The position numbers were made by a program, and so were the translations under genes. Below are positions 33,156-44,304 of a stretch of 64,000 bases of DNA, piece by piece; positions within the stretch are counted from its first letter, which is position 1, and each line of letters begins with the position of its first letter. Below the pieces are notes generated by a model. The model worked only from the letters and a program-made list of their open reading frames with translations. It ran no database searches and was not told the DNA's origin. The stretch is from Arthonia radiata. Taxonomy: Eukaryota > Ascomycota > Arthoniomycetes > Arthoniales > Arthoniaceae. Location of the stretch: contig PSQN01000017.1 in assembly GCA_002989075.1 (NCBI GenBank), positions 372,001-436,000 of the forward strand, written 5' to 3'.

Positions 33156-33980
33156 ATGGCGCTTTACACATGGCTCGGCGGAGCCTCGACGTTCTTGATC
33201 GTAGTTGGGCTTTGTAAGGCCTCCGAAAGCGCGACACATGGCAATGGCTAACGCGGACAGATATGCTGTTCAACGGCGAGGGAGAAGCATTTAACGTACG
33301 TCGAGACTAGGACAAGAAAAATGATGGAATACAGTCGCTGACAAGGCATCAAGGTTGGCCAATTCATCGAAACAGTATCACCTTACGCATGGGGTAGCTT
33401 GGGCATCGGTCTCTGCATCAGCCTGTCAGTAGTCGGAGCGGCATGGTACGGAAGGCGCCTTTCCTCGATATCAAGTCGAATATCGCTTACGACGCCATAT
33501 AGGGGCATCTTCATTACTGGCTCATCCATCCTCGGCGGCGGTGTCCGCGCACCTCGAATCCGAACCAAGAACCTGATCTCCATCATCTTCTGCGAAGTCG
33601 TAGCCATATACGGCGTCATCATGTCCATCGTGTTCTCGGCCAAGATGAAAGATGTCAACGCAGAGAGTGTATACAGCGGCGCGAACATGTACACAGGCTT
33701 CGCGCTGTTCTGGGCAGGCTTGACGGTTGGCCTATGCAACTTGATATGTGGCGTCAGCGTGGGCATCAATGGCAGCAGTGCAGCATTAGCAGATGCTGCG
33801 GATCCGACATTGTGAGCCGTAGCGAATGTCTTTCGCTTTATATGGAGACTAACGCAGTGCAGGTTCGTCAAGATTTTGGTCATTGAAATCTTCAGTTCTG
33901 TGCTTGGGCTCTTTGGACTGATCATCGGCTTGTTGATGTCGGGCAAAGCCTCCGATTTTGCGGATGTTGTCGCTTCATGA
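33156..33980 (+). CDS. VMA16: V-type ATPase proteolipid subunit c''
   Basis: Five exons: 33156-33213, 33261-33295, 33354-33445, 33503-33811, 33863-33980; 203 aa. This membrane-ring subunit carries protons through the V-ATPase V0 sector of vacuoles and endosomes. Conserved pieces are [40 protein letters not shown], the proton-carrying Glu in [13 protein letters not shown], and [20 protein letters not shown]. The first exon supplies the extra N-terminal span ([20 protein letters not shown]) that separates c'' from c. The four introns (47-58 nt) are all GT-AG and restore a continuous family sequence. Confidence 0.95.
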
Positions 33981-34704
33981 TGAGATGCTTTCGGGACAAA
34001 CTCGCGGGCGTCACCGAGCATAACGAAAGGGCGGAGGAGGTATGGAAAGAGCATATTGCATATACAAGCATCGGCGCAAGGCGCTCGGGGGTCTCGTTGA
34101 GAAGCTGTACTGGAAGCAGCGCCTCGCTGATGTATATTTACGGACAATTTCTCGCTATGTGCTAGCATTCTTGTGCGACTTCAAGACATGTTATTGGCCT
34201 TCTACTTGTAGCTTACGTTTTGAGGCTTGACCTGAGAAGAGGGCAACTAGGTGATAGCCTTAGTTTTCCGACATGACACTTCGAGCTTTCTTACCGTATT
34301 AGCATAGCACCAACAGTCTCTCTGTCAATGCTGGAGAGCTGGTGCGACAGAAGGCAACCTGAAGCGCAGACCTCTTCGTGTCACATGCGGGCTCTACTGT
34401 TCGTCATCTGGTTTCTATGAGAGTGCACCACACCACGCCATTACTTGCACGATTCTGCCGCGCTTTGGAGTTCTCGCTTCTACTTGACCACCATCTTTGT
34501 ACAGATAGTCACGTACTACGAAAGGAGATAATTTGCTTGAGTCAGATGTCCTCCGTGAAAAGTGTGGCGGCGCGAACAAGCACCCTTGGACATCACCTTT
34601 GTCCCACCTAATCCTGTCACCTTGGCGCAATAAGTAACAAACAGGATCATGGTCATTATCGACTTCTTGTACATTCAACTTAGACTCTCCGGCAATAGGA
34701 ACTA
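33981..34704. other. Intergenic region
   Basis: This 724-bp gap lies between two co-directional genes. No gene or RNA is seen. It holds the VMA16 3' flank and the promoter of the molybdenum-cofactor gene. Confidence 0.4.
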
Positions 34705-37191
34705 ATGGCGATCTCTCTCAAAGCAGCAGTTCTCGTCATCTCAGATACCGCTGCTAATGACCCGTCGACCGACCGATGTACGGACACGCTCAAAGCAGTC
34801 TTCGACGAGAACCAAGCTACCACCAACATCGAGTTTACAGAACGCCGCTTTGTGCCTGACGATGTCCTCAAGATCCAGGGGGCGATCACAAGATGGACAG
34901 ACGATAGAATTGGTGATGATGCCATCAACCTGATCGTCTGCAGCGGTGGGACTGGATTTGCTAGGAAAGATGTCACACCTGAGGTAAGTTGAGTTTGAAG
35001 TTCGGCTTGAGCAGCAGTGTCAACCATGAGATACTGAAGTTGTTCGTTTTGCGAAGACTTCAGCTGACGTGCATTCGCGAAGACGGTATCACCATTGATT
35101 CATCGACATGCTCCAGGACTAGTGTGAGTAGATTGCAGCCCGGTCTTTCATGTTCGTAACTAATGAGTCGATACCAAAGTCATCTCATGCTCTCATCATC
35201 GCTCAAGGTCACACCGTGTATGCTCAGCCCACCACGTTGTCTACGTACGACGCTGACTCTTGATAGTCGCTGCCATGTCTCGTCCAGTAGCTGGCGTACG
35301 GCATTCTACGCTCATATTGACTCTGCCGGGATCCCCCAAAGGTGCCAAAGAGAACCTAGAGGCTGTAATAAAGCTTCTCCCACACGCTTGTCAGCAAGCC
35401 GCCGGACTAGACTCACGTCAGGCTCACATTGGCGGAACTGATCGACTCGAGAGGGATGTTGGTCTCACGAGCCGTTCACAAGCTCATGCCTCTCATGCTT
35501 CTCATCAAGATCACTCACATACGCACAGCCACGATCATGTTCATCATCACGGACCAAAGTCTCATACTTCTGCCGACCCGTCCCTAGGACCTACTCGTCG
35601 CGCCCGGCAGTCCCCATTTGAGATGCAATCCGTGCCCGCAGCGCTTAGACTGATCGCAGAGCATACACCATCGACTGTCGCAACGACTCACCGCGTAAAT
35701 CAGTCACTTCTCACCCATATTCTCGCGTCGGATGTAAAAGCTGTGGAGTCTGTGCCAGCCTTCCGTGCCTCTATCGTCGATGGCTACGCAGTGAAATGCA
35801 CATCTTCGGCTGGCACAAGTGAGAAAGCTACCTTTCCTGTAGCATTTGCGGCGCATGCTGAGGCCGGCAAAGAGCGTGAGCTAAAGAGTGGTAAGTCCAA
35901 CAGTATTCACATTCCCAACTTTGCTGCTTGCGCAGCGCTCGGTTGGCCAGCCCAGCATAGTATAGCATAATGTGTATCATACGGGCAATCACTGGGGTGG
36001 GCCGTACGCAGGATGGCACCGGACAGCTGCTCTCGATTGTGTGTTGTGCACCGTCTGCGAAAAGTCTCTGCTGTGAGCGCTGCCCAGAATTCTTGTACTG
36101 ACGTGCTGTCCATAGGCGAGATAGCTCGAATAACTACGGGTGCACCGCTGCCGAGCGGTTCTGACGCTGTCGTTATGGTCGAGGACACAAAGGTAGCTTC
36201 GACAAAGCCTGCTGAGTCGGACGAAGGTGAAGAGGAAGACACAGTCGAGATTTTGACAGATGCTGTGAAGAAAGGTGAGAACGTACGTGAGCCTGGCTCG
36301 GATGTCAAGGAAGGAGCCGTGATCATGAAGGCTGGCGAAGGTATCTCGGCGCTTGGTGGCGAGTTCGGTCTTCTTGCGTCGTGTGGCGTTCAGGAGGTAG
36401 AGGTGTACCAGAAGCCGGTTGTGGGCGTACTGAGCACTGGCGACGAGATTGTGCCTCACGATCACTCGGGAACGCTCAAGTCAGGTGAGGTGAGAGATAC
36501 TAACAGACCAACGCTGCTGTCGGCAGTAGCTGCGCAAGGCTATGAAGCAGTTGATCTGGGCATCGTCAAGGACAAAGCCGGTGAGCTTGAGTCAAAGCTT
36601 CGCTCTGCACTGAGCCGCTGTGATGTGCTCATCACGTCCGGCGGTGTGTCAATGGGCGAGCTTGATTTGCTGAAGCCGACCATTGAGCGTAATTTGGGTG
36701 GCACCATCCATTTTGGACGCGTGAGTATGAAGCCAGGTAAGCCGACCACGTTTGCCACTGTCTCTTCCAGCAGCATCAAAGACGCTGCGAGTGGAGAGCG
36801 AGGTGTTGGTGTGTACGACAGTAAGGTCATCTTCAGCTTGCCCGGCAACCCTGCAAGCGCTGCTGTGACGTTCCTCCTCTTTGTGTTGCCAGCTCTGCAC
36901 AAGATGAGCGGCGTCGAGCCCGTCGGTCTGCCGCATGTTTGGGTCACGGCGGGAGAAGATTTCAAGTGCGACCCGCAAAGAGAAGAGTACCAGCGAGCCT
37001 TTGTCATGGCTGAGAAGGGAGGGAAAGGTATGCTCGTCGTAGTGAGTACTGGCGGCCAGAGAAGCAGCCGGATTGGAAGCTTTCAAGGTGCCAATGCCCT
37101 GGTGAAATTGAGTCCAGGCGGCGTCGTCGTCAAGAAAGGTGATTTTGTCCAAGCTCTGGTAATGGATAAAATCGCTGGACCAATATCGTGA
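34705..37191 (+). CDS. cnxE: Molybdenum cofactor synthesis protein, MogA-MoeA fusion (gephyrin/CnxE type)
   Basis: Five exons: 34705-34983, 35083-35123, 35180-35217, 35267-35890, 36116-37191; 685 aa. The N-terminal MogA/MoaB-like domain (residues 1-~165: VLVISDT, ICSGGTG-type VCSGGTGF, MSRPVAGV, LPGSPKGAKENL) adenylylates molybdopterin. The C-terminal MoeA-like domain (from ~235: VDGYAV, RITTGAPLPSGSDAVVMVED, VLSTGDEIV, DTNRPTLLSAV, ITSGGVSMGE, MKPGKPTTFA, SLPGNPASA) inserts molybdate. Together they complete the cofactor for nitrate reductase and other molybdoenzymes. The linker is His-rich (DHSHTHSHDHVHHH), as in some homologues. The two small exons and the 225-nt intron were placed by domain continuity. 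Fungal genes have the domain order G then E, as here. Confidence 0.95.
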
Positions 37192-37989
37192 AGGCTCTGA
37201 GCCTTCTATTCAGTGTCAGAAAGAGTGACAAAGCGATGTCTAAAAAGAAACAATTTGAAAAGGAAAAGGTCAAGTCACACGACACTTGAACCTGGGTCGC
37301 TCCTTCCACGCCTTATGCGCACCACCCCTCCATCATCACGTCTCAATGCCAACAAAAAGGCAAAAAACTCCTCAGTCCCGAAGGACTGTGTGACACCTCA
37401 ATGAGGCGGAGCGAAAACCCAAGGGTTTTTCGGAAGATCAGCGATCCCATTCCACTGTATCACAGGTGGCTCGAGGCTTCTTGACTACTTTTACTGGTGG
37501 CTCTAGGGCTTCTTTGCGATTTTTACTGTGGCTCTTGGGCTTCTTGACGATTCTTCCTACTCTGTTTGCGAGTACTCCCATTTTTGATTGCGGAGCCCAC
37601 GGGGTAGGACTTAGCCACTGCGCCAACGAAGCTGAAAATCGATGGCACAGCTACCAATCTAATGGAGGCCACAAGAAACCATCATTGATTTACAATATAT
37701 AAGGTACTTTCCCGGATTCTGATTTGCCCTCGTTGGCGCTTTCTCGATTCATTACGTTACTGAATAGCAGGTCTGTAACATCATACTGCGACCGTCGTTG
37801 CAGGAATACATACTCGCATAATTTTCACTGTTGCTACCATTGAAAACAATCTCATCACTGTCTTCGTCATCGCAAATTTGCAATTGGTGAATTTAGAACG
37901 TCTGAGGAACGAAAGCCAAAATGGCGATCACACGTTGAACACCGTTTCATCACTTGAATCAATATCCGCCGCGATAGTCGCATTCGTCC
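37192..37989. other. Intergenic region with a minisatellite
   Basis: This 798-bp convergent gap contains the imperfect tandem repeat at 37466-37560 and scattered tRNA-promoter-like words on the minus strand (GGCGCAGTGGCTAAG near 37600, GGTTCAAGTG near 37290). They are about 300 bp apart, too far for a tRNA or ordinary SINE. No intact gene is seen. Confidence 0.4.
37466..37560. repeat. Imperfect tandem repeat, about 32 bp x 3
   Basis: Units start at 37466, 37497 and 37529. Each begins (g)tggctc, continues ggcttctt and ends near ttttactg, except that the third ends in ttcttcc. On the minus strand the repeat lies in an open frame of 62 codons rich in Lys-Lys-Pro, which I do not regard as a gene. 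Confidence 0.8.
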
Positions 37990-38691
37990 TCACCCCTCAT
38001 CACTACCATCGTCTTCACTCTCATCACCCCCACCCTCATCCATCACATCACCAACATCAACAACATGCTCCTCACCCTCACCCTCCGCAACCCTCCCCCG
38101 TCCCATGCCCAAAACATCCTGCAACTCCAATCCCCCTGCACTCCCCAACCCCCTCTCCACACCCTCCAAGCTCTGCTCCATACCTCGCACCCTCCCCATC
38201 ATCGCCCGATTCCGCCTCACAACCTCCTCTAACGCCTTCTTCACGGTCCCCGACACCCTCACAACCCTGAATACCACATCCCTGTCCTCCTTTCCCCTGC
38301 CGCCACTCTCGGACATCCCCGGCAGACTCCGCATGAAGCTCAAACTCGCCCACAGCATCCGGAGCATCTCGCGCCGGCACCGCAACACAAACGTGCTCGT
38401 CGCGTTACTCCAGTACATCATTTTCAGCCCATCGCCGCCGGCGACTGCCGCGCCGTAGTCGCCAAAGAGTTGGGCGAGCGAAGCACGGATAGCGCGTATG
38501 AGCGCACGGATGTCGGTTTTGTCGGGGGTGGGCGCGTGGATGGAGAGGACGGTGTCGGTGATGGTGTGGTTGTGAGACTTGGGTGTTAGGAGGTTTGCGG
38601 GTTTTTCGTAGGACGCGGTTGTGCTGGGAATTTTGAGCAAGGAGGGGGAGAGGACTTGCACGAGGAGGTAGCGGTGTTTTATGCGGACCAT
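37990..38691 (-). CDS. POP5: RNase P/MRP protein subunit Pop5
   Basis: Single exon, 233 aa. The N-terminus MVRIKHRYLLVQVL is diagnostic of Pop5. RAIRASLAQLFGDYGAAVAG and LKMMYWSNATSTFVLRCRRE follow, matching the conserved fold of this subunit of RNase P (tRNA 5' processing) and RNase MRP (rRNA processing). Residues ~155-233 extend past the yeast length with a low-complexity acidic tail rich in Gly, Asp and Glu, whose codons are strongly G-rich. The gene converges on the molybdenum-cofactor gene. Confidence 0.95.
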   Translation of the reverse strand: MVRIKHRYLLVQVLSPSLLKIPSTTASYEKPANLLTPKSHNHTITDTVLSIHAPTPDKTDIRALIRAIRASLAQLFGDYGAAVAGGDGLKMMYWSNATSTFVLRCRREMLRMLWASLSFMRSLPGMSESGGRGKEDRDVVFRVVRVSGTVKKALEEVVRRNRAMMGRVRGMEQSLEGVERGLGSAGGLELQDVLGMGRGRVAEGEGEEHVVDVGDVMDEGGGDESEDDGSDEG

Positions 38692-39444
38692 AACGGTTTT
38701 GATGTGTTTGTTTGAGGATGAATATACTGAGGTCGGCGTCGCAGTATCAGAGGCGTGTGGTGTCTGCGATTAGACTTGGCCGTATGGGTTCGCAAATTTA
38801 TAGATTCTCTACGAGGGTCATCCTATTATGTATCTTGGTTACTTATGTGTACTTGCAGCGGCTGCAATCAGAACGACTACTGGACCCGAAACGAGAGATC
38901 GGAGGGATTGTTACTGTTTTAGGATATACATGATCTCCGGGTTCAAGAACTGTTGAGGTTTGGACAATTATTAATTCCGGACTGCATGAGGGAGAGGTCT
39001 AGGATACATGGTGATGAGCGGCAAAGTGTGTGCGCGTCCATCACGTGACTACAGTATATGCCTATTTAGGCAATTCCCCACTGAGCATCCCGTGTCTTGG
39101 CATACTCATCTGGACTGGCCGATCCTGCACATAACAAGAACGCGTCCTCCATTTTAGCTAAAGAGGAAGAAAACCTCAAGAGTAGGCAGTCTAGATCGTA
39201 ACAGTGGTAGTGCACAATGAATTAAGATGCACGTGCGTACAGCGGCCTCATCTCGACGTCGAAAAAGGTTGGAGCTACACGGGCGCATACGAAGAGCAAC
39301 CACAACATTGAGCCGATCATCGTTCCGATTGACGATTCTACAGTAATTAGAAGAGTAGTGGTATCTGGTCAGTAGTTTCTAGAGCAAGCCCCTGCTTTGT
39401 GTCTCACAGGTGTTGAGCTCGAGGCGGGTGCAGCCCCGTACCGA
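38692..39444. other. Intergenic region
   Basis: This 753-bp gap lies between two minus-strand genes. It contains the POP5 promoter at the left and the 3' flank of the receptor-like gene at the right. No other feature is seen. Confidence 0.4.
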
Positions 39445-40932
39445 TTAATCCGCGCCTTCATCGAAATCAAAATCATACCCCAACAATATCGCCAAAGCGT
39501 AGCCTTGCGAGTATCTCTGGTCGTCGGAAATCTGAGAAAAGCTCGTTGATGAGTTCATGTGTGGACGAGACTCCGCTGTAGGGGAGTCCGAGAGATCGGT
39601 TACTTGCACATTCTGAGGCATGGCGCTTGCTAGGGCCTGGAAACCTTCGCTGCGCAGGCTTGGAGGTAAGGCAGCCTTTGAGCAATGAGCAGCCCACGAC
39701 TGAGGTCGGAGAGCTGTATTTTCAAGCCGCGATTCACCGTTTGCGGCTTCACTCGCGGAGTGAAGCCGTGTCAAATGGACCCGTGAAGAAGCTCCTGGAA
39801 GATCGTCTTCAGCCGTGCCCAAAGCCGAGGTTGGTTCTCGAGGCCTTGATCCTTGAGGCACGTGGCGATGGTACATTGTGATGATGAGATTTCGCGCTTT
39901 CGACAATCTCCTCAATAGCGGGCCTAGAGAAGGGAGGCAAGCGGCGACAATCTGCGCCGCGGTTTGTACCAAAGTAAGAAGATCGAGACGACTGACTTCT
40001 TTGAGCCTGGTCTGGTCCGACTCGGTATTGGAAGCCTGCCGGAGAGCCTGGACATTGGATGAGAGCAGCGCGAATCCTGTGATGACGGAAAACCATCCCA
40101 GCAAGAAGACGCCAGCTAATGCAACCTTTTGGCGTCTGTTCATGTGTAGCTCCTTGATGCATGGAAACGGCGTTGATAGAATCGTAGCATCAAGCACAAG
40201 ACAGGCAACTCGCCGTGCGATCATGATCTGCGGGATACGTCAATGAGCATCGAGCTGACAACAGCTGCCTATCTGGTGTTGGTCATGGTATTCATGACTA
40301 TACGACCAGGCCAACTTACCTTGACCGCGATTTCTTGCGGAATACAGTTCGTCTGAAGGCTATGAGACTTCGTCCAGAACTGGCGAAAATGGGCGCCACA
40401 TGGAAAGATGCCCACCGCAGTGGAGCTTGTATAAACAACAACTACCAGCGCAATTAGTGCACTATTGAAGATGTTGAATCGATGGTGTCTAAGAAAAATG
40501 CGTCTGAAGAAAAACAAAACGCTGATTTTGATCATGCTATCCACGATTTGCGTTGTGAAGGACTGGAAGTAGCTGTTCTATTCCTATCAGCAGAAGTCCT
40601 TTCAGTCGTGAGACCCCGTCGCACCTTTCTTACGACTGCAAAAGCTTGAGCAGCGTAATCAGACGACTCGGAGTTGATGGCAGTCACAAGATAGACTTTG
40701 CGTCGTCAGAAAACTCTTTTTCGGGAGACACATATGGACTTTTAGTACCGGAGGCTATTGATAAGCCTTTGGCAAAGTTTATGCCTGCGGCTAATGCAAT
40801 AAGGCGGTCATCCCATCCTACGTAGGTTGGCTGGACGCAAAGTCGAACCCAAAATCGTAGTAGCACCACACACAACGCGATAGTCGGAAGACATATACCG
40901 GCAGCGGCGACACTTTCTGTGATTGATGACAT
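39445..40932 (-). CDS. Fungal rhodopsin-domain integral membrane protein (PTH11-related)
   Basis: Exons 40688-40932, 40320-40572 and 39445-40227 (minus), 426 aa. Seven hydrophobic segments can be read: CLPTIALCVVLLRFWVRL, WDDRLIALAAGINFAKGLSI, FTTQIVDSMIKISVLFFFRR, IALVVVVYTSSTAVGIF, ACLVLDATILSTPFPCI, VALAGVFLLGWFSVITGFAL and LLTLVQTAAQIVAACLPSLG. KISVLFFFRRIF and GWDDRLI are marks of the fungal rhodopsin-like family that includes PTH11-type candidate receptors. The ~200-residue C-terminal tail is cytoplasmic and Ser-rich. No CFEM domain precedes the first span. Splice sites at 40687/40573 and 40319/40228 were chosen to keep the family sequence continuous. The first donor, GTGACT, is weak. 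It lies divergent to the FAD oxidase gene. Confidence 0.82.
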
Positions 40933-41550
40933 GCTCTCTCAAGATGAAGAGAGCCGAGTCGTAGTTGCAGATCGAATCCGCGAGCTACGAGGGCCCAGAG
41001 AGCCTTTTATAAGAGACGAAATATGCACAGCTGCATCTTTACGGAGTATCACCTATCACCTGCAGGTAATGCCTGTAATTTGTCTCGCCTTTGCAGTAGG
41101 AGGTATAACGTGCTGATGCGCCAGATAGTCCATCACTTGCAAAATGCAGATCGTAGAAGGTACTCCGTAAGCAAGGTCCCGCAGCGGTGCTCCGCACTGT
41201 CAGCAGAAAGCTTTGCGATAGGAAGGCTCAGATTGATTGCGCTGCGGATACCGCTTCGCGGCGTCGAGCGTATCATGAGTCAGTGGGCCGGCTGGGATGG
41301 CGATCGTTGGCGGCAGATCTCGGAGACTTAGACGGCCCGGACCGTCCTCGCTGCATCTCTCCCTTTACAATTCTTACTGCTCATCCACGCCGGCCTTCGC
41401 TCGCGCCCCATGCTGCATGTGCGGACAGTCTCGCCCACCTTGCGTCTGAGAGACAGGTATGAATAGGGTAACCCTTCCTTTAGTCTCAACATCAGTAGAC
41501 CACATCAAATCGTTAAGACTGTTTCACCGCAATCTCCTGTTTCCCGTGTA
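40933..41550. promoter_or_regulatory. Divergent promoter region, receptor-like / FAD oxidase
   Basis: This 618-bp gap separates two outward-pointing genes, so they may be co-regulated. I see no clear operator-like repeats. Confidence 0.35.
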
Positions 41551-43270
41551 ATGCATCAAATCGACCGTGTTGTCTTTCAGAAGTTCTTTCGTGCCATGCC
41601 AGCCTCAGAGCTCGCCATCCCTTCGTTGGTGGCCTTCATTGCCCTGGTTTTAGCCTCGGCCCTGGCTGTGATCAGACGTGACCATCCCAGGGATCCTCTC
41701 AGAAGCGCCGTTGACATAGCCGAGATTCCAAACGAAAGAGTCAGAAGAGTTGTTCAAGCTTTGCAAGGCAAAATTCCACATTCAGTGTTCGAACGCTCTG
41801 ATCCAGCTTTCTTGGACTCCATCAAGTCGTATTGGTCGCTGCAAGAATGCTTCACCATCCCCGGCTGCATCGTGAAGCCATGCAATCGTGAGGAAGTTTC
41901 AACTACCATCAGAGAGATCAGACACGAGCATCTCAGAGGAGGCACTGAGCCGTTTCATTTTGCTGTACGCAGCGGAGGCCGCGCGCCTGATGCCGGCAGT
42001 GCAAACGTGCAAGGAGGCATCACGATTGACTTAAGCCTACTGAAGACGGTGAGAATACATGATGATGCCGATCTGGTGGACATCGGCCCAGCCGCTCGCT
42101 GGGGGGAAGTGTACGAACAACTTGAGAAGTTAGGCCTTGGCGTAGGAGGTGGGCGAGTCTCCAGCGTTGGAATAGCAGGACTTGCTCTTGGAGGCGGCCT
42201 CTCACTCTTCTCACCGCGGATGGGGCTCGTTTGCGATAACATTATGGAGTACGAGATCGTGCTAGCAAATGGCGATATCAAGCAAGTTACCACAAGCTCA
42301 GAATGTCGAGACCTCTGGAAGGCACTCAAGGGCGGCGGCAACAACTTCGGCATCGTCACCAAATTCGTAGCACGCACTTTCCGTCAAGGAAAGATATGGG
42401 CTGGATACAACTTTCACTTACTGGCATCCACGTGGCCAAGACTGCTCGAAGAGTTCTATAAGTTTAGCAAGCCGGAGGTTTGCGATCAATTTGCGACTAC
42501 ATGGCTTGCACTTGGCTTCAGAGCGAGTGTCGCACGGATTCCGGGTGTCTCAGGTATAGCCATGGTTACGCATACCGTGTACACGAAGCCGGAGAAAGAT
42601 CCTTCTGTGCTCATGCCGTTGAAGGCTTCTTGGCCGCTGAGCACGGCGAAGATACAGACACCCTCTGACGCTGGGCGAGAAATGGATTCCCACACGCCTC
42701 CTGGCCAACGGTAGGAATCATCTATGAAACAGGCGGTTGCTGCTTCAGCAGAACCGGATTAGCTGACTCCTTATGTACAGTGCACTATTCAGAACAGTGA
42801 CGTTCGAGAATGATTTGAACATGCTCCGACACGCCTACGAAATATTTCGGGCGTCAACCAGAGACTTGAAGGCAATCACGGGTCTCGACTGGTCGTTCGT
42901 CTTCCAAACGCTCCACCATACAACAACGTCCAAGAGCCAAGATTCAACGTCTAAGCAACCCGACAACGTTCTTGGGATAGATACCGACAAGACGTTGATT
43001 GTGGTGCTTATCTCCGCGTCTTGGAAGCTGGAGGGAGACGACAAAACTGTAGAGGATGCAGCGAAGCTGAGGATTGCCCAACTAGAGTATTATGCGAAAG
43101 AGAAGAAGCTCTGGAATAGATACAAATACATGAACTACGCAGGAAAAGAACAGGATCCGATTGGCAGTTACGGAGGAAAGGAAAAAGCATTTTTGCAAGC
43201 GACGAGCGAGAAGCACGATCCCACCCGTCTGTTTCAGGAAGTGTGTGTGGGAGGACACAAGCTGTTCTGA
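41551..43270 (+). CDS. FAD-binding (PCMH/BBE-type) oxidoreductase
   Basis: Exons 41551-42710 and 42781-43270, 549 aa (534 if translation starts at the second Met at 41596). The FAD-binding domain is clear: VRSGGRAPDAG, GGITIDLSLLKTV, ARWGEVYEQLEKLGLGVGGG, VGIAGLALGGGLSLFSPR, CDNIMEYEIVLANG, KGGGNNFGIVTKF. The C-terminus ends with a BBE-like part (WNRYKYMNYAGKEQDPIGSY, DPTRLFQEVCVGGHKLF). Such enzymes oxidise alcohols, sugars or alkaloid-like metabolites in secondary metabolism. Most carry FAD covalently on His in an SGGH motif. Here that position is Arg (SGGR), so only non-covalent binding is expected. The N-terminus has a hydrophobic signal anchor (LAIPSLVAFIALVLASALAV). The 70-nt intron joins HTPPGQ to RALFRTVTF. 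Confidence 0.87.
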
Positions 43271-43386
43271 GAGGATCTGGCCATTTGATTTTGATCTCGC
43301 TATCTCAGACTCGATAATCGGTGTTTCTCATCAGCCACAGACGCCTGCACTTCTGGGAGCATTGTAAATGCCACAACGGAAGTCCG

Positions 43387-43949
43387 GAAGCCGCAAAAGC
43401 AATGGGCCTCGAAACATCCAGCGCAGACATGCCATTGATAGACAGCTTTTTCAAAGAGACTGCTCGGCTGAACCCAGATCACCTCCGTGAGTAGATCGGA
43501 TGCAGTGACCAACTCACATCGTACACAATAGCTGACAGAAGAGCAGTCGGCGCGCCTCGCAAGTTCATATCCAATGAACAATATTCAGCGACGGCATGAT
43601 AGTCCCCAAAGGCAACTGGGTAGCCATCCCGCATTATCAGCTCGCGCGCGATCCGACCGTCTACGAGAACGCGGACGTGTTCGAGGGCTTCCGCGTCGTA
43701 GAAACGGAAACACGTCTCAGCCATCCGGCTTGTAATTTTACCTTCTGAGGCAATAGCAAAGTCGGCTGGTGTGTATCGCATCACCCAGCTCTACTACTTC
43801 GATGAGTGCGCTGACTTCAGGTTAACAGTTCGGCAAGGTTTTACGTTTCCAGCACCGCAAAACTGTTGTTGTCGAAGGTTATGCTTGAGTACAATATGAA
43901 GCCGCAAGACCCGACCATGCGGAAGAGCTGGACTTTTCGTCTGGACTAG
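43387..43949 (+). pseudogene. Cytochrome P450 C-terminal relic
   Basis: Three pieces on the plus strand match a fungal P450. First, MPLIDSFFKETARLNP from 43428 carries the ExxR motif (ETAR). A GTGAGT...AATAG intron-like stretch of about 45 nt follows, then DRRAVGAPRKFI. Second, about 25 bases later and in another frame, comes SDGMIVPKGNWVAIP and ARDPTVYENADVFEGFRVV. Third, SARFYVSSTAKLLLSKVMLE resembles the helix after the haem loop, but the cysteine position reads NSSAR in place of the usual CPGR. Stops and frame changes separate the pieces. The N-terminal two-thirds is absent. It is a decayed fragment next to the FAD oxidase. Confidence 0.75.
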
Positions 43950-44304
43950 TTTCCGAATCCGAACTTGAAGATGTTGATCCGAAGGCTGCAGGCTGTCATT
44001 TGACTCCATGCTTGTAGTGAGACCGGTGTGCAATTACAGAGGCACCATATGGAGCCTCGTTGTCGCGCTGTGTCGACAAAGAGCGTCCGTTCTACTCATC
44101 GACTTAGACAGAAAGGGTTGTTCAAACTTACTGGAGTACCCACTGCTAGAGATTGTCCCACAAGGGTGGCGCAGGCATGAGCAGGTGCGACAAAGCTTAT
44201 TTCGAATCATTTGTTCACACCGGAAGTCTGAAGGAGTTCGCTTATTTACCTGGGAGTCAACGATTCCCGCCTTCAACGCGATCAAAGTCAGACCTTTGCG
44301 TGGG
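43950..44304. other. Convergent intergenic region
   Basis: This 355-bp gap lies between the P450 relic and the stop of the DUF3112 gene. No feature is seen. Confidence 0.35.

Noticed and set aside
35907-36465. Minus-strand frames over the molybdenum-cofactor gene
   Set aside because: They oppose a well-supported MoeA-domain exon and its 225-nt intron.
37270-37620. tRNA or SINE on the minus strand
   Set aside because: The A-box-like and B-box-like words are about 300 bp apart, and no cloverleaf can be folded around either.
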